NCBI GenBank assembly: GCA_964612995.1 | Contig: CAZTGE010000082.1 | Span: forward strand, 1-17,708 | DNA length: 17,708 nucleotides | Origin: SLQH01 sp964612995 | Lineage (GTDB): Bacteria; Planctomycetota; UBA11346 | Direction: 5' to 3' | Shown here: in pieces, positions 6,619 to 13,908 of the stretch | Layout: the number at the start of each line of letters is the position of its first letter | Position numbering within the stretch: the stretch's first letter is position 1 | Notes under the pieces: generated by a model | Told to the model about the DNA's origin: nothing | The model's database searches: none | Seen by the model: the letters and a program-made list of their open reading frames with translations, nothing else | Position numbers and translations under genes: made by a program

Positions 6619-7620
6619 ATGCTCCGACCACTGCTGCTCCTGCCTTGCCTCTTCTGCGCTGCCGCCCTGGGCGCGGCCACCGGTCCCGGTGACTGGATTC
6701 CCGCCGAGGCCAGGTGGTTGGTCCGGCTCGAGGTATCCGAACTCACGCGCGGCCAGCTCGGCGAGGTTGTACAGCAGTTCGCCAAATGGCCGGATGTCGC
6801 GCCCAAGCTCGCGGCGCTCGACGCCATGACCGGGTTCGCACCGCTGCGCGATCTGCGTACCGTGGTGTTGTGCGGGTCCACGGCCGAAGAGCGCGATGCG
6901 CTGCTGTACCTCAGTGGTAGTTTCGACCGCGAACGCCTTGAGATCCTCGCCCGCGCCGGCGATGGCCATACCACGACCGAGGTCGATACGGCGGTGATCC
7001 ACCGGCTCGCGCCCGATCCGGAATCCGGCGATCCATCGAATTACGCCTGCTTCCTGCGCGACGATCTGTTGGTGTTCGGCCAGCGACTCGACCACGTTCG
7101 CCTCGCCGTCTCGGTCGCGTCCGGCGCCAGCCCCAGTGCGGCCGATGCCGGGACGCTGCCCGAGGCCGGCGACGCCCCGTTGGTGATGATCGCCCAGGCC
7201 CGCGGGGTCCAGGAGCTGGTCGCCGGCACGCCCAACGCCCGCATGCTACGCCATGTCAAGACCATCGCGCTGCGGCTGCATCAGACCGATGACGCCCTGG
7301 TCGGCAAGGCGACCCTGACCGCGGTCAGCCCGGAACTGGCACAGCAGGTGATCCAGATCGCGCAGGGGCTCAAGGCCCTGGCCGCACTCGGTGCCAACGA
7401 GCATCCCCAGCTCGCCGATCTCGCCGGGCGCGCCGACCTCTCGCGCGACGGCGCCGCAGTCAGCCTGCGGATCGAGCTGCCCTTCCCCATGGTGTTGCGC
7501 ATGCTGCGCCAGAGTCTGCCACCGAGCGCCCCGGCGAGCGATGGCGACCGTCCGAGCGACAGTGAACCGCCGGGCAGAGAAGCGCCGGATGGCGACACGG
7601 CCGACGACCCGGTCGAGTAG
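6619..7620 (+). CDS. Secreted protein of unknown function upstream of an ECF sigma factor
   Basis: 333 residues. MLRPLLLLPCLFCAAALGAA looks like a cleavable signal peptide. The mature part has a pattern seen in secreted proteins of unknown role often encoded beside ECF sigma factors: ARWLVRLEVSEL (31-42), LDAMTGFAPLRDLRTVVLCG (residues about 66-85) and LYLSGSFDRERLEILARA. The last ~40 residues are acidic and proline-rich (ending DGDTADDPVE), probably disordered. A clear gaggagg ribosome site (6607-6613) fixes the ATG at 6619. It is followed after 203 bases by the sigma factor. I cannot name a function; a periplasmic protein tied to the envelope-stress regulon is one reasonable guess. Confidence 0.8.
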   Translation: MLRPLLLLPCLFCAAALGAATGPGDWIPAEARWLVRLEVSELTRGQLGEVVQQFAKWPDVAPKLAALDAMTGFAPLRDLRTVVLCGSTAEERDALLYLSGSFDRERLEILARAGDGHTTTEVDTAVIHRLAPDPESGDPSNYACFLRDDLLVFGQRLDHVRLAVSVASGASPSAADAGTLPEAGDAPLVMIAQARGVQELVAGTPNARMLRHVKTIALRLHQTDDALVGKATLTAVSPELAQQVIQIAQGLKALAALGANEHPQLADLAGRADLSRDGAAVSLRIELPFPMVLRMLRQSLPPSAPASDGDRPSDSEPPGREAPDGDTADDPVE

Positions 7621-7733
7621 AGGTCATGCCAGACAGGTCCCGTAACAGTCCGCTGGTGGACTCAGGTCGAAGCGCTGCACAGGGGGGCGAGTGTCCGACC
7701 GAGCGGTGGTCTTCCAAGACAATGGGCCGTCGG

Positions 7734-7777
7734 CCCGGGCACGGTGCGACGGGGGCGCGCGAGGCCCGTGCTGCGGG
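7734..7777 (+). other. Inverted repeat in the leader of the ECF sigma gene
   Basis: gcacgg (7739-7744) pairs with ccgtgc (7766-7771) and, past a small internal loop, cccg (7734-7737) with cggg (7774-7777). It lies between the secreted-protein stop and the sigma-factor start and could attenuate read-through or shape the leader RNA. Weak evidence. Confidence 0.25.
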
Positions 7778-7823
7778 CCGACGCGGAGAGCGTGCGGGGA
7801 AGGATCCTTCTGCCGGGGAAACC

Positions 7824-8396
7824 ATGTCAGAGGGCGCTGCCGATCTCCCCGCATCGTCCCTTGCCGTCGACAGCAAGGCCCTGGCCCGGGCCGCTCGCGC
7901 AGGCGACCGGAGCGCGTTCGCGGAACTGGTCCGGGCCCACAGCGCACGCCTCCATCGGTTTTTCTGCGGCATGGGGCTGGGAGTCCACGACGCGGACGAT
8001 CTGGTCCAGGAGACCTTCCTGCGTGCCTTCCGCCACCTCGACCGCTACGATGCGCGTTACGCCTTCACCACCTGGCTGTTCACCATCGGCCGGCGGCGTG
8101 CGCTCAACCATCTGCGCGACCGGCGTCGTAGAGCAGCGGTGATCGAGTGCGAATTGGAGGACCGCCGCGGTTTCGACGACCTGCGCGAGACCGCCGCAGC
8201 CCTGTGGCACCGGGCGCGCGAGCTGTTGCCCGCCGCCCAGTATCAGGCCCTGTGGCTGCGTTACGGCGAGGAGTGCGACCTGGCCGGGATCGCGGTGGTG
8301 CTGGGTGTTTCGCACGGCAACGCCAAGGTGCTGCTGCATCGAGCGCGGCGCAAACTGGCCCAGGAGATACCGCCCGAACAGATCGGGTGGCAGTAG
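7824..8396 (+). CDS. RNA polymerase ECF-family sigma factor
   Basis: 190 residues. Region 2 (about 30-100) contains FAELVRAHSARLHRF, DADDLVQETFLRAFRHLDRY (57-76), the core-binding and -10 recognition block, and TTWLFTIGRRRALNHLRDRR. Region 4 (about 125-180) has LLPAAQYQALWLRYGEECDL and a helix-turn-helix (LAGIAVVLGVSHGNAKVLLHRARRKL). It would direct RNA polymerase to a small regulon, released when its anti-sigma factor is inactivated. The ATG at 7824 is preferred over upstream in-frame starts because a ggggaa site lies just before it and region 1-type extra sequence is not expected in this family. The anti-sigma gene follows 12 bases later. Confidence 0.93.
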   Translation: MSEGAADLPASSLAVDSKALARAARAGDRSAFAELVRAHSARLHRFFCGMGLGVHDADDLVQETFLRAFRHLDRYDARYAFTTWLFTIGRRRALNHLRDRRRRAAVIECELEDRRGFDDLRETAAALWHRARELLPAAQYQALWLRYGEECDLAGIAVVLGVSHGNAKVLLHRARRKLAQEIPPEQIGWQ

Positions 8397-8408
8397 GAGG
8401 GACCGAGC

Positions 8409-8972
8409 ATGAGCACCGAGCAGACCCTGGATCGTGAATGCGCCGAGGCTCGCCGCCAGATCGACGCGGCAGTCGATGGCGGCGAACCGCCGGCGGAGCT
8501 GGCCCGCCACCTCGCTGCCTGTCCGACTTGCGGCGTGGTCTGGCAGCGGCAACTGGCAGTCGTGGCCGGGCTGCGTGCCGGTGCCGATGCGCTCTGCCCG
8601 CGTCCGCCCGACGACCTGGCCGCGCGCACGCTCGCGGCGCTCGACGCGCCACCGCCGCGCGCCCACCGCCCGGTGATGCACCTGATCCTGGCCTCAGCTG
8701 CGGCCGCGGCCGTCATGGTGCTGGCGCTCGGCCGCGCGCTCCACGATCCGGCGCCGGCGCCGAGGCCGCAGCGAGCGGCTGCAGAGCCTGCGGCAGAGGC
8801 CCTGGTCGTGACCCGGAGGCCGGTCGCGGCCTCGCCCCGCGCTCCGCTCGCCGCACTGATCGATGCTCCGCTTGATGACGAGGCCCAGCGCCTGCTGCAA
8901 GACGCCACCGCCGCGGGCCGGTTCCTCGTCGACTGTCTGCCCGACCCCCCGCGTCTGCCCGCCGGGCTCTGA
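8409..8972 (+). CDS. Membrane-anchored zinc-finger anti-sigma factor
   Basis: 187 residues. The N-terminal cytoplasmic domain carries the ZAS-type zinc site: C11, then H34-x3-C38-x2-C41 (ARHLAACPTC), which binds and holds ECF sigma factors. One membrane helix (about 89-110, LILASAAAAAVMVLALGRA) leads to a proline/alanine-rich periplasmic part of about 77 residues that may sense the signal. An aggaggg ribosome site directly precedes the ATG. The gene is co-directional with, and 12 bases from, the sigma factor, the normal arrangement for a cognate pair. Sensing by regulated proteolysis or redox at the zinc site is possible but not shown. Confidence 0.88.
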   Translation: MSTEQTLDRECAEARRQIDAAVDGGEPPAELARHLAACPTCGVVWQRQLAVVAGLRAGADALCPRPPDDLAARTLAALDAPPPRAHRPVMHLILASAAAAAVMVLALGRALHDPAPAPRPQRAAAEPAAEALVVTRRPVAASPRAPLAALIDAPLDDEAQRLLQDATAAGRFLVDCLPDPPRLPAGL

Positions 8973-9070
8973 GTGCGTCGGGCCTGGCGCAGCGCCTCAG
9001 CGGCGGCGCAGTCGAAGCAGCGCAGGTGGCGATTGCCGCGTACGAACAGCAGTTCGCAGACATAGGCAAG

Positions 9071-9109
9071 CGGCAACCACTCAGGCCCATCGGGCATGAG
9101 TGGTTGCCG
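9071..9109. repeat. 39-bp palindromic REP-like element, copy 1
   Basis: Arms cggcaaccactca (9071-9083) and tgagtggttgccg (9097-9109) are perfect 13-bp complements, with an inner gccc/gggc stem around atc. Its reverse complement matches 11917-11955 at 34 of 39 positions, including 28 consecutive bases. The two copies are inverted about the esterase gene. It also lies just past the esterase stop, so it may double as a terminator. Confidence 0.85.
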
Positions 9110-9200
9110 ACCTCTTCAGAGGGCCAGAACCGCCCATCCGCCTTGCCCCTTGCGATCTTCAGCGGCGCCACTCCTCATCCGTGTCGCCACGGACCGCCGT

Positions 9201-11627
9201 TCATCGGTCGTCGGGGCGGGGGTCGTAATATACCGGCAGGGTGAACTCATCGAGATTGAATACCTGCTCGTCCTCGAGCTGGGGATTCGCTTGCAGGGGC
9301 GACAGGTCGAGCTCGACCACGTCGCCTTCGCGCAGCTGGCGGTACTCCCTCATCCACTGACCATGGAGCGTCGCCCAGTGTCTGACGATGATGCGCTCTG
9401 CTTCCAATTCGCCCTCGAGCACCTGCTCTACCTCATACAGGCCTTCGACGAGCAGATTGGGATAGAGCTCGGGCTTCTCGTCGATCTCTGGAATCTCCAG
9501 GAGCTTCGCGCGGATCCGGATGTCCGGTGGATCCTGGCGCTTGTCGAGCCGCCCGGCCCACAGCGCGTGATGCCTCTCCGCCTGCTCGGGGGTCACCGCC
9601 TGGTGCGCCAAGGCCAGGGCCGACAGGGTCCCCGACCATTCCCGACCGCCGAGGATCAGCGGTGACCCCTGCCATTCAAAGCGCCTCGGCTTGATGGTCT
9701 CGATGATGTGTTGTGGCTGGCCATCAATCCAGGCTTGGATGGCGCCGGTGGATCTGGCCAGCGTCACGACGACGTGGTGCGGTCGCGTGCTCTGCACGGG
9801 CCCCAGCTTCACCTGCTGCTTCATCCCGAGCTGCAACAGCAGCCAGCGGCCCTCCTGCCGCAGGCCCAACTGGGCTTCATCCTTGCGTTCCGCCCAGCGG
9901 AAGATCCAGCCCCCTTTCGAGATGTGTTCGCCGGGCGTGAAGACGATCTCGAGCGTTAGTTCGCCCATCTGCGCGATGGCCTGCGCCAAGGCCTCGCCGG
10001 CCGGTGCACCGATCACGATCTTGCTGCGACGTTTCATATGCATCTCGCCGTAGCGCCCCGGCCAGGTATTGCCGCTCGGCTGGACCTGCAGGGGCTGGCG
10101 GGCGCCTTCCACGGGGCGCACCCGATTCCCTTCCTGCATGCCATCCCACAGTACGACCACTTCGTCGATATTCGTCGGCCAGGTGGTGTTTCGAGGGACC
10201 TGCACCGGCGCTTCGGATACGGCGTCTCCCATCATCAGCCATTCGACCACGTGGTCGAACAGTGCCCAGCCCTGCTCGTTGAACAGCGCCGCACCGTCGA
10301 AGCCGATGCCGAGGTGCGCCCGCCGCGAACGAGGCAGATCGTGGTCCTCGTCACTGATGTCGAAATCCATGCCGTAGGCCACCCAGGAGTCGGTGGTGTC
10401 TGGATGACGGGCGAAACCGGTCGCGCCCGCGGGCAGTGGATTCACGTGCGGCGTGAAGGGGCGCCTGCTGATCGACGTGCTTCCCTGCCAGGGCAGCCGC
10501 GCTTCGGGCGGTGCGATGACCTGCGTGATCGGTTCTGCACCGAAACCGCGCTCCTTTCCCAGGCCGATCCGGGCGAGGTAGGGGTGGGCCGACAGGATCG
10601 GTGCGGTGGCGTGACGGCGCACGAGCTGGGCGGTATCGCGCTCCCGTGCATCGGCGCTGACGACCACCAGAGCGGCGTCCTCGAGATGTCCGGGGGTGCC
10701 TGAGCGTTCGTCCACCTGCCGCACGCCGAAGCCGAGCCGGACCAGGCGATCGCGGACCGCGGCTTCATTGGCCGTCATGTTCTCGCAGACGGTGATCATC
10801 ACCGCGGTGCCGCGTTCGCCTGCGTCGGGCACGTCCGGCAGTGCCGGGGGTCGTGGTAGGAGGCTCTGTTCCTGGATCAGCTCGGCGGCGAGTTCGGCCC
10901 ACAACAGATAGCCTTCGTCGTGGTAGTGAACCAGATCCAGATGTTCGCTCTCGTTGCCGATCTTGGCGCTGTGGTCGATCCGCTCGATAGCCTGGTCGAT
11001 GGACGTCGCCATAATCCGATTGTGCTTATCGCTCAATTCGCGCGGTGGGCGCGTGAAGAACACCGGCAGCTCGGGGCGATCGAAGGCTATGCGGAAGCCG
11101 TGCGCCATCGACACGAGTCGTTCGACGAATTCCTCGGTGCCCATGCCTTTGCGTACCTCGTTGGCGCCGAACATGGTCATCACTCCACCGAGCGTGACGT
11201 GGTCTCGCTGATCGTTGACCACACGTACGAGCTCGTCGAAATGGGTCTCCCAGGGCTGGTAGAAGCTGACAAGACTGTCCGCGTATTTGATCACCCCGAA
11301 GTGGTGGTCGGGGAAGCGCTCGACCATCTGTTTGAGAAACGGCATTGCCGGGCTGCCTTCGCGCGGTCGCTTGCCCAGCGGCGCCTTCGCTGGCGCCCAC
11401 CGACGCTTCGTGAAATCCCACGTCCAAGCCCGGGGATGGGGCTCGCGATCTGGCGTGCCGCGCGCGCCCTGCATGTTGGAGTTGCCGATCATGACGTAGA
11501 CCACGAATCGGTCCCGGGCGACATCCTGATCGCCCAATCGCATGCCAGGCTCGACAGACGCATTCGCGTTGTTGGCCAGCAGCACCACCAGCAAGGCGAG
11601 CCAGGACACCACGTTCACATGCAGCAT
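9201..11627 (-). CDS. Secreted multidomain SGNH/SASA-type carbohydrate esterase with Rossmann-like, LamG and C-terminal domains
   Basis: 808 residues. A signal peptide (about 1-23) precedes an SGNH/sialate-O-acetylesterase-like domain: YVMIGNSNMQGARG (44-57, nucleophile S50), GANEV (154-158) and DLVHYHDEGY (231-240), where D231-x-x-H234 fits the catalytic pair. Residues about 274-467 match a Rossmann-like module found in secreted bacterial carbohydrate proteins (VMITVCENMTANEAAVRDRL; NPLPAGATG; QGWALFDHVVEWLM). Residues about 556-695 are a LamG/concanavalin-like fold (LTLEIVFTPGE, IQAWIDGQPQ, GTLSALALAHQAVTPEQAE), likely sugar-binding. Residues 720-803 resemble the end of the AlgX-like protein at 12121-13908. 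Likely role: bind and deacylate an exported polysaccharide. Start at 11627 has a gaaggga-like site about 10 bases upstream. Same strand as the acetyltransferase genes but 493 bases after them. Confidence 0.85.
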   Translation of the reverse strand: MLHVNVVSWLALLVVLLANNANASVEPGMRLGDQDVARDRFVVYVMIGNSNMQGARGTPDREPHPRAWTWDFTKRRWAPAKAPLGKRPREGSPAMPFLKQMVERFPDHHFGVIKYADSLVSFYQPWETHFDELVRVVNDQRDHVTLGGVMTMFGANEVRKGMGTEEFVERLVSMAHGFRIAFDRPELPVFFTRPPRELSDKHNRIMATSIDQAIERIDHSAKIGNESEHLDLVHYHDEGYLLWAELAAELIQEQSLLPRPPALPDVPDAGERGTAVMITVCENMTANEAAVRDRLVRLGFGVRQVDERSGTPGHLEDAALVVVSADARERDTAQLVRRHATAPILSAHPYLARIGLGKERGFGAEPITQVIAPPEARLPWQGSTSISRRPFTPHVNPLPAGATGFARHPDTTDSWVAYGMDFDISDEDHDLPRSRRAHLGIGFDGAALFNEQGWALFDHVVEWLMMGDAVSEAPVQVPRNTTWPTNIDEVVVLWDGMQEGNRVRPVEGARQPLQVQPSGNTWPGRYGEMHMKRRSKIVIGAPAGEALAQAIAQMGELTLEIVFTPGEHISKGGWIFRWAERKDEAQLGLRQEGRWLLLQLGMKQQVKLGPVQSTRPHHVVVTLARSTGAIQAWIDGQPQHIIETIKPRRFEWQGSPLILGGREWSGTLSALALAHQAVTPEQAERHHALWAGRLDKRQDPPDIRIRAKLLEIPEIDEKPELYPNLLVEGLYEVEQVLEGELEAERIIVRHWATLHGQWMREYRQLREGDVVELDLSPLQANPQLEDEQVFNLDEFTLPVYYDPRPDDR

Positions 11628-11781
11628 GATTTACGATCCCTTCGTTCCATTGGCCCAGATGGCCCGCTTCCTGCCTGCCATCATCCACCGAACGGGAAGG
11701 CGGCGGACGTGTGACCCGCACATGCAAGGACAGTGCTGCGAAACAATGTCAGTCGGTAAGACTCAGCGGCTTCGCCCCTAC

Positions 11782-11849
11782 CCTCCTGGCTTTGTCGTGG
11801 TTCGCTTGAATCTGCCTGCAGATTCAAGCGTGGGCGGATCGGCTGCGCC
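11782..11849 (+). repeat. ~68-bp structured repeat, copy A
   Basis: Matches 16786-16853 at 62 of 68 positions in the same orientation. It starts cctcctggctttgtcgtgg and contains a perfect 13-bp stem, cgcttgaatctgc (11803-11815) with gcagattcaagcg (11818-11830). Similarity continues upstream (11755-11781) through a small hairpin around cggcttcgcccc that is also present before copy B. It does not encode an obvious protein. Confidence 0.85.
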
Positions 11850-11884
11850 GAAACGTATCCGCCCATCACTACTCGACGCCAGAC

Positions 11885-11902
11885 CCCATCGCGTACGATG
11901 GG
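11885..11902. repeat. Short hairpin cccatcg/cgatggg
   Basis: Perfect 7-bp stem with cgta loop, between the structured repeat and the REP-like palindrome. Part of the string of hairpins in this gap. Confidence 0.5.
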
Positions 11903-11916
11903 ACTCCGAATATGGC

Positions 11917-11955
11917 TGGTAACCACTCATGCCCGATGGGCCTGAGTGCTTGCGT
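11917..11955. repeat. 39-bp palindromic REP-like element, copy 2
   Basis: Inverted copy of 9071-9109; 34 of 39 positions agree after reverse complementing. The changes lie in the outer part of one arm (gtgcttgcgt against gtggttgccg), so this copy folds less perfectly. Confidence 0.85.
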
Positions 11956-12078
11956 CAGTCGTTCGTGTCGCCGGCGCCGGGATCGCTCGCTCCGCGCATC
12001 CGAGATGGGCCTGTGCCCCCGAACCCGGTGGCCAGCTCGGCGCCAACCGGGTCTGATCCAGCCTCTCTGTCGGCAGAA

Positions 12079-12108
12079 CGTTCATGTGCCACACGTGTGG
12101 TGCGAACG
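12079..12108 (-). terminator. Palindrome just after the AlgX-like stop codon
   Basis: ccacacgtgtgg (12089-12100) is a perfect 12-bp palindrome, flanked by cgttc (12079-12083) and gaacg (12104-12108), which pair with a one-base offset. It sits 12 bases beyond the stop of the minus-strand gene. A terminator, or an operator for the downstream esterase, are both possible; there is no T run. Confidence 0.3.
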
Positions 12109-12120
12109 AGACGCCCGACG

Positions 12121-13908
12121 CTATTCCGCCTCCTCGGCCGTCACCACCCAGTGGGGCGTCAGACTGTATTCCTCCGTCTGGTCGACGACCTCCCAGGTCG
12201 TCGCCGATTCGGGAAGGGATTCGCTCAATACCACGCGCAGGCGCTCACCCGCCGTCCATTCGGCCGCAGCTTGCAGCTTGCGGCGGCGCACCAACGGCGC
12301 TGCCAGCAGCACCCGATCGCCGAGCCGTTCGCCACGTTGCTCGACCACCCGCGCGGTGAGATAGATCAGCGCATTCGTGTAGGGCGTTGAAGACGGGTCC
12401 ACCGGCGGCGACCCCATCTCCAGTACCACGGTGGCGTCGATCCCTTCCAGCGCCTCGTCGCCCCCGACTGCGGTCTCCGCCTCATCGCTGTGGATCGGCA
12501 CTACCCGCCAGTCGCCGTGCATGAACTCGCGCGCCGCGAAGGCCCAGACGATCACGTGCTTGCCGGCCCAGGGCCGTTCTCGCCGTGCCAGGGCCTGGCG
12601 CGGCGCGGTGGCCCCCCCGCCATTGCGGGCGATGGCGTCGACGTCGGTCTCCAACTCGTAGGCGAGCTGGGCGGCGAGGCCGGCGCCTTCGCCCCAGCCC
12701 ATCTCGGCAACCTGATAGATATTGCTGAAGCTGTCGCCGAGCAACAGGACCGGGGCGTCTGCGACGCCGCGATACGGAGCGCCATCGGCATCGAGGATGC
12801 GGCGGATGGTGACCGTCTGCGGCCGGTAGAGGGTCTGGTCGGCGGGGAGGGCGAGCATGTCCACGAGGTCGCCGACACGGGCGACCTCGCCAGGGCGGGC
12901 CGTCCACTCGCGTTTGGCGGGGAGACCGGGGGCGAGTTCGCGCACGCGCTCGGCGATGGCCGCGGCGACCGTCTGCTGCCATGCGGGCGTCCAGTGGGTA
13001 TCGTGTCGCAGGAAGCGGATCGCGTCGCGTTCGATCAGCCTGGGGGTCGGATCGTAGATCGCGACACCGGCCGCCTGCAGATCCTCGATCAGGGCCGCGT
13101 AATCGGGATTGCTGGCCACTGCCCTCGGCCACTCCCCGCCGGCGGCCCGGCGCGTGAGCTGGGCCGGTTGCAGCTGGGCCTTGTCGGGAATGGGAACCAC
13201 CAACAGCTCGACGCCAGCCGCGGCGCAGGCCTGGTGGAAAGCGAGGATGGCCGGCCGGGGATCGGCGCGGACGAGCTCGGGGTCACCGCCGGCCGCGATC
13301 ATGGCGCCGCGCGCCTGCTCGAGCCGGGTCTGGTCGAGGAGTCCGCGCCCGGTGAGGAAGACGAGGCCCGGCTCGTAGAAGAGCCAGTTGTCCCGTCCGA
13401 CGATGGCCCGATGGTTGCCGAAACCGCCCCAGCCGGTGATCGCGGCCTGTGCGTGCGGGCGCAGCAGGTCACGCAAAGGATCGCCGTCTTTCAGGCTGCG
13501 TTCGACCGCGGCCTGGCCGTGCCCCTCGGTGTCGATGTCGGGCACTTCGGCGAGCACGCCAGCGAAGGAGCCCCAGGCGTGCAGCACAGCCGGCATTCGG
13601 CTTTCCGCGAGGTCGGCGCCGAGATGCGCGAGCACCGGCGCCAGGCACAGGGCGGCGAAGAGCAGTACCGTCGCCTTGGCCAGCCGTGGGGAGACCGTTG
13701 TCTCGGCGAGCTCGCGCTGCCAGTCCTCGTGGAACTCGGCGGGATGCCGATGCCGCGCCCGCAACCGCGCCGAGCCGCTGGGGTCGTGCCCCTCGTCGGG
13801 CGCCGGCGCGTGTTCGTCCGCATCGGCCGACGGCGGCACATCCGGGTCGATGTCGTCACCGGGTCCGCCATCCCGGAAACGGTCCCCGTCCTCGCCGCCA
13901 GCGCTCAT
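12121..13908 (-). CDS. AlgX-like SGNH O-acetyltransferase, membrane-anchored, with extra C-terminal domain
   Basis: 595 residues. The first ~75 are acidic, proline-rich and probably cytoplasmic and disordered; one membrane helix (about 77-97) follows. The AlgX/AlgJ-type SGNH domain (about 165-470) has GRDNWLFYE (171-179), HDTHWTP (302-308: D303 and H305), LLLGDSFSNIY (388-398: S393) and VIVWAFAAREF (452-462). These match the Asp-His-Ser triad of AlgX/AlgJ, which move acetyl groups onto periplasmic alginate. Residues about 509-589 form a separate domain resembling the end of the 808-residue esterase. The ATG at 13908 has a gagaagg-like site and overlaps the stop of a 64-codon frame (ATGA). Downstream of the MBOAT gene in the same direction. 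Real alginate is not implied, since no alginate polymerase genes are present. Confidence 0.88.
   Translation of the reverse strand: MSAGGEDGDRFRDGGPGDDIDPDVPPSADADEHAPAPDEGHDPSGSARLRARHRHPAEFHEDWQRELAETTVSPRLAKATVLLFAALCLAPVLAHLGADLAESRMPAVLHAWGSFAGVLAEVPDIDTEGHGQAAVERSLKDGDPLRDLLRPHAQAAITGWGGFGNHRAIVGRDNWLFYEPGLVFLTGRGLLDQTRLEQARGAMIAAGGDPELVRADPRPAILAFHQACAAAGVELLVVPIPDKAQLQPAQLTRRAAGGEWPRAVASNPDYAALIEDLQAAGVAIYDPTPRLIERDAIRFLRHDTHWTPAWQQTVAAAIAERVRELAPGLPAKREWTARPGEVARVGDLVDMLALPADQTLYRPQTVTIRRILDADGAPYRGVADAPVLLLGDSFSNIYQVAEMGWGEGAGLAAQLAYELETDVDAIARNGGGATAPRQALARRERPWAGKHVIVWAFAAREFMHGDWRVVPIHSDEAETAVGGDEALEGIDATVVLEMGSPPVDPSSTPYTNALIYLTARVVEQRGERLGDRVLLAAPLVRRRKLQAAAEWTAGERLRVVLSESLPESATTWEVVDQTEEYSLTPHWVVTAEEAE

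Larger units (their letters stand above)
11628..12120. other. 493-bp structured gap between the AlgX-like and esterase genes
   Basis: No gene is supported. It carries a run of palindromes: the ~68-bp element (11782-11849) with a 13-bp stem at 11803-11830, a 9-bp stem (tgggcggat 11831-11839 / atccgccca 11857-11865), a 7-bp stem (11885-11902), the 39-bp REP-like element (11917-11955), and a palindrome by the algX-like stop (12079-12108). The esterase probably has its own promoter in here, though I could not pick one out. Confidence 0.6.

Noticed and set aside
11681..11926. 81-codon minus-strand frame through the structured repeats
   Set aside because: It only translates the palindromes; no homology-like features, and the same repeat near 16790 is not open in a comparable way.
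9075..11951. CRISPR array or composite transposon
   Set aside because: Only two palindrome copies 2.8 kb apart, with no spacers, no cas genes and no transposase between them.
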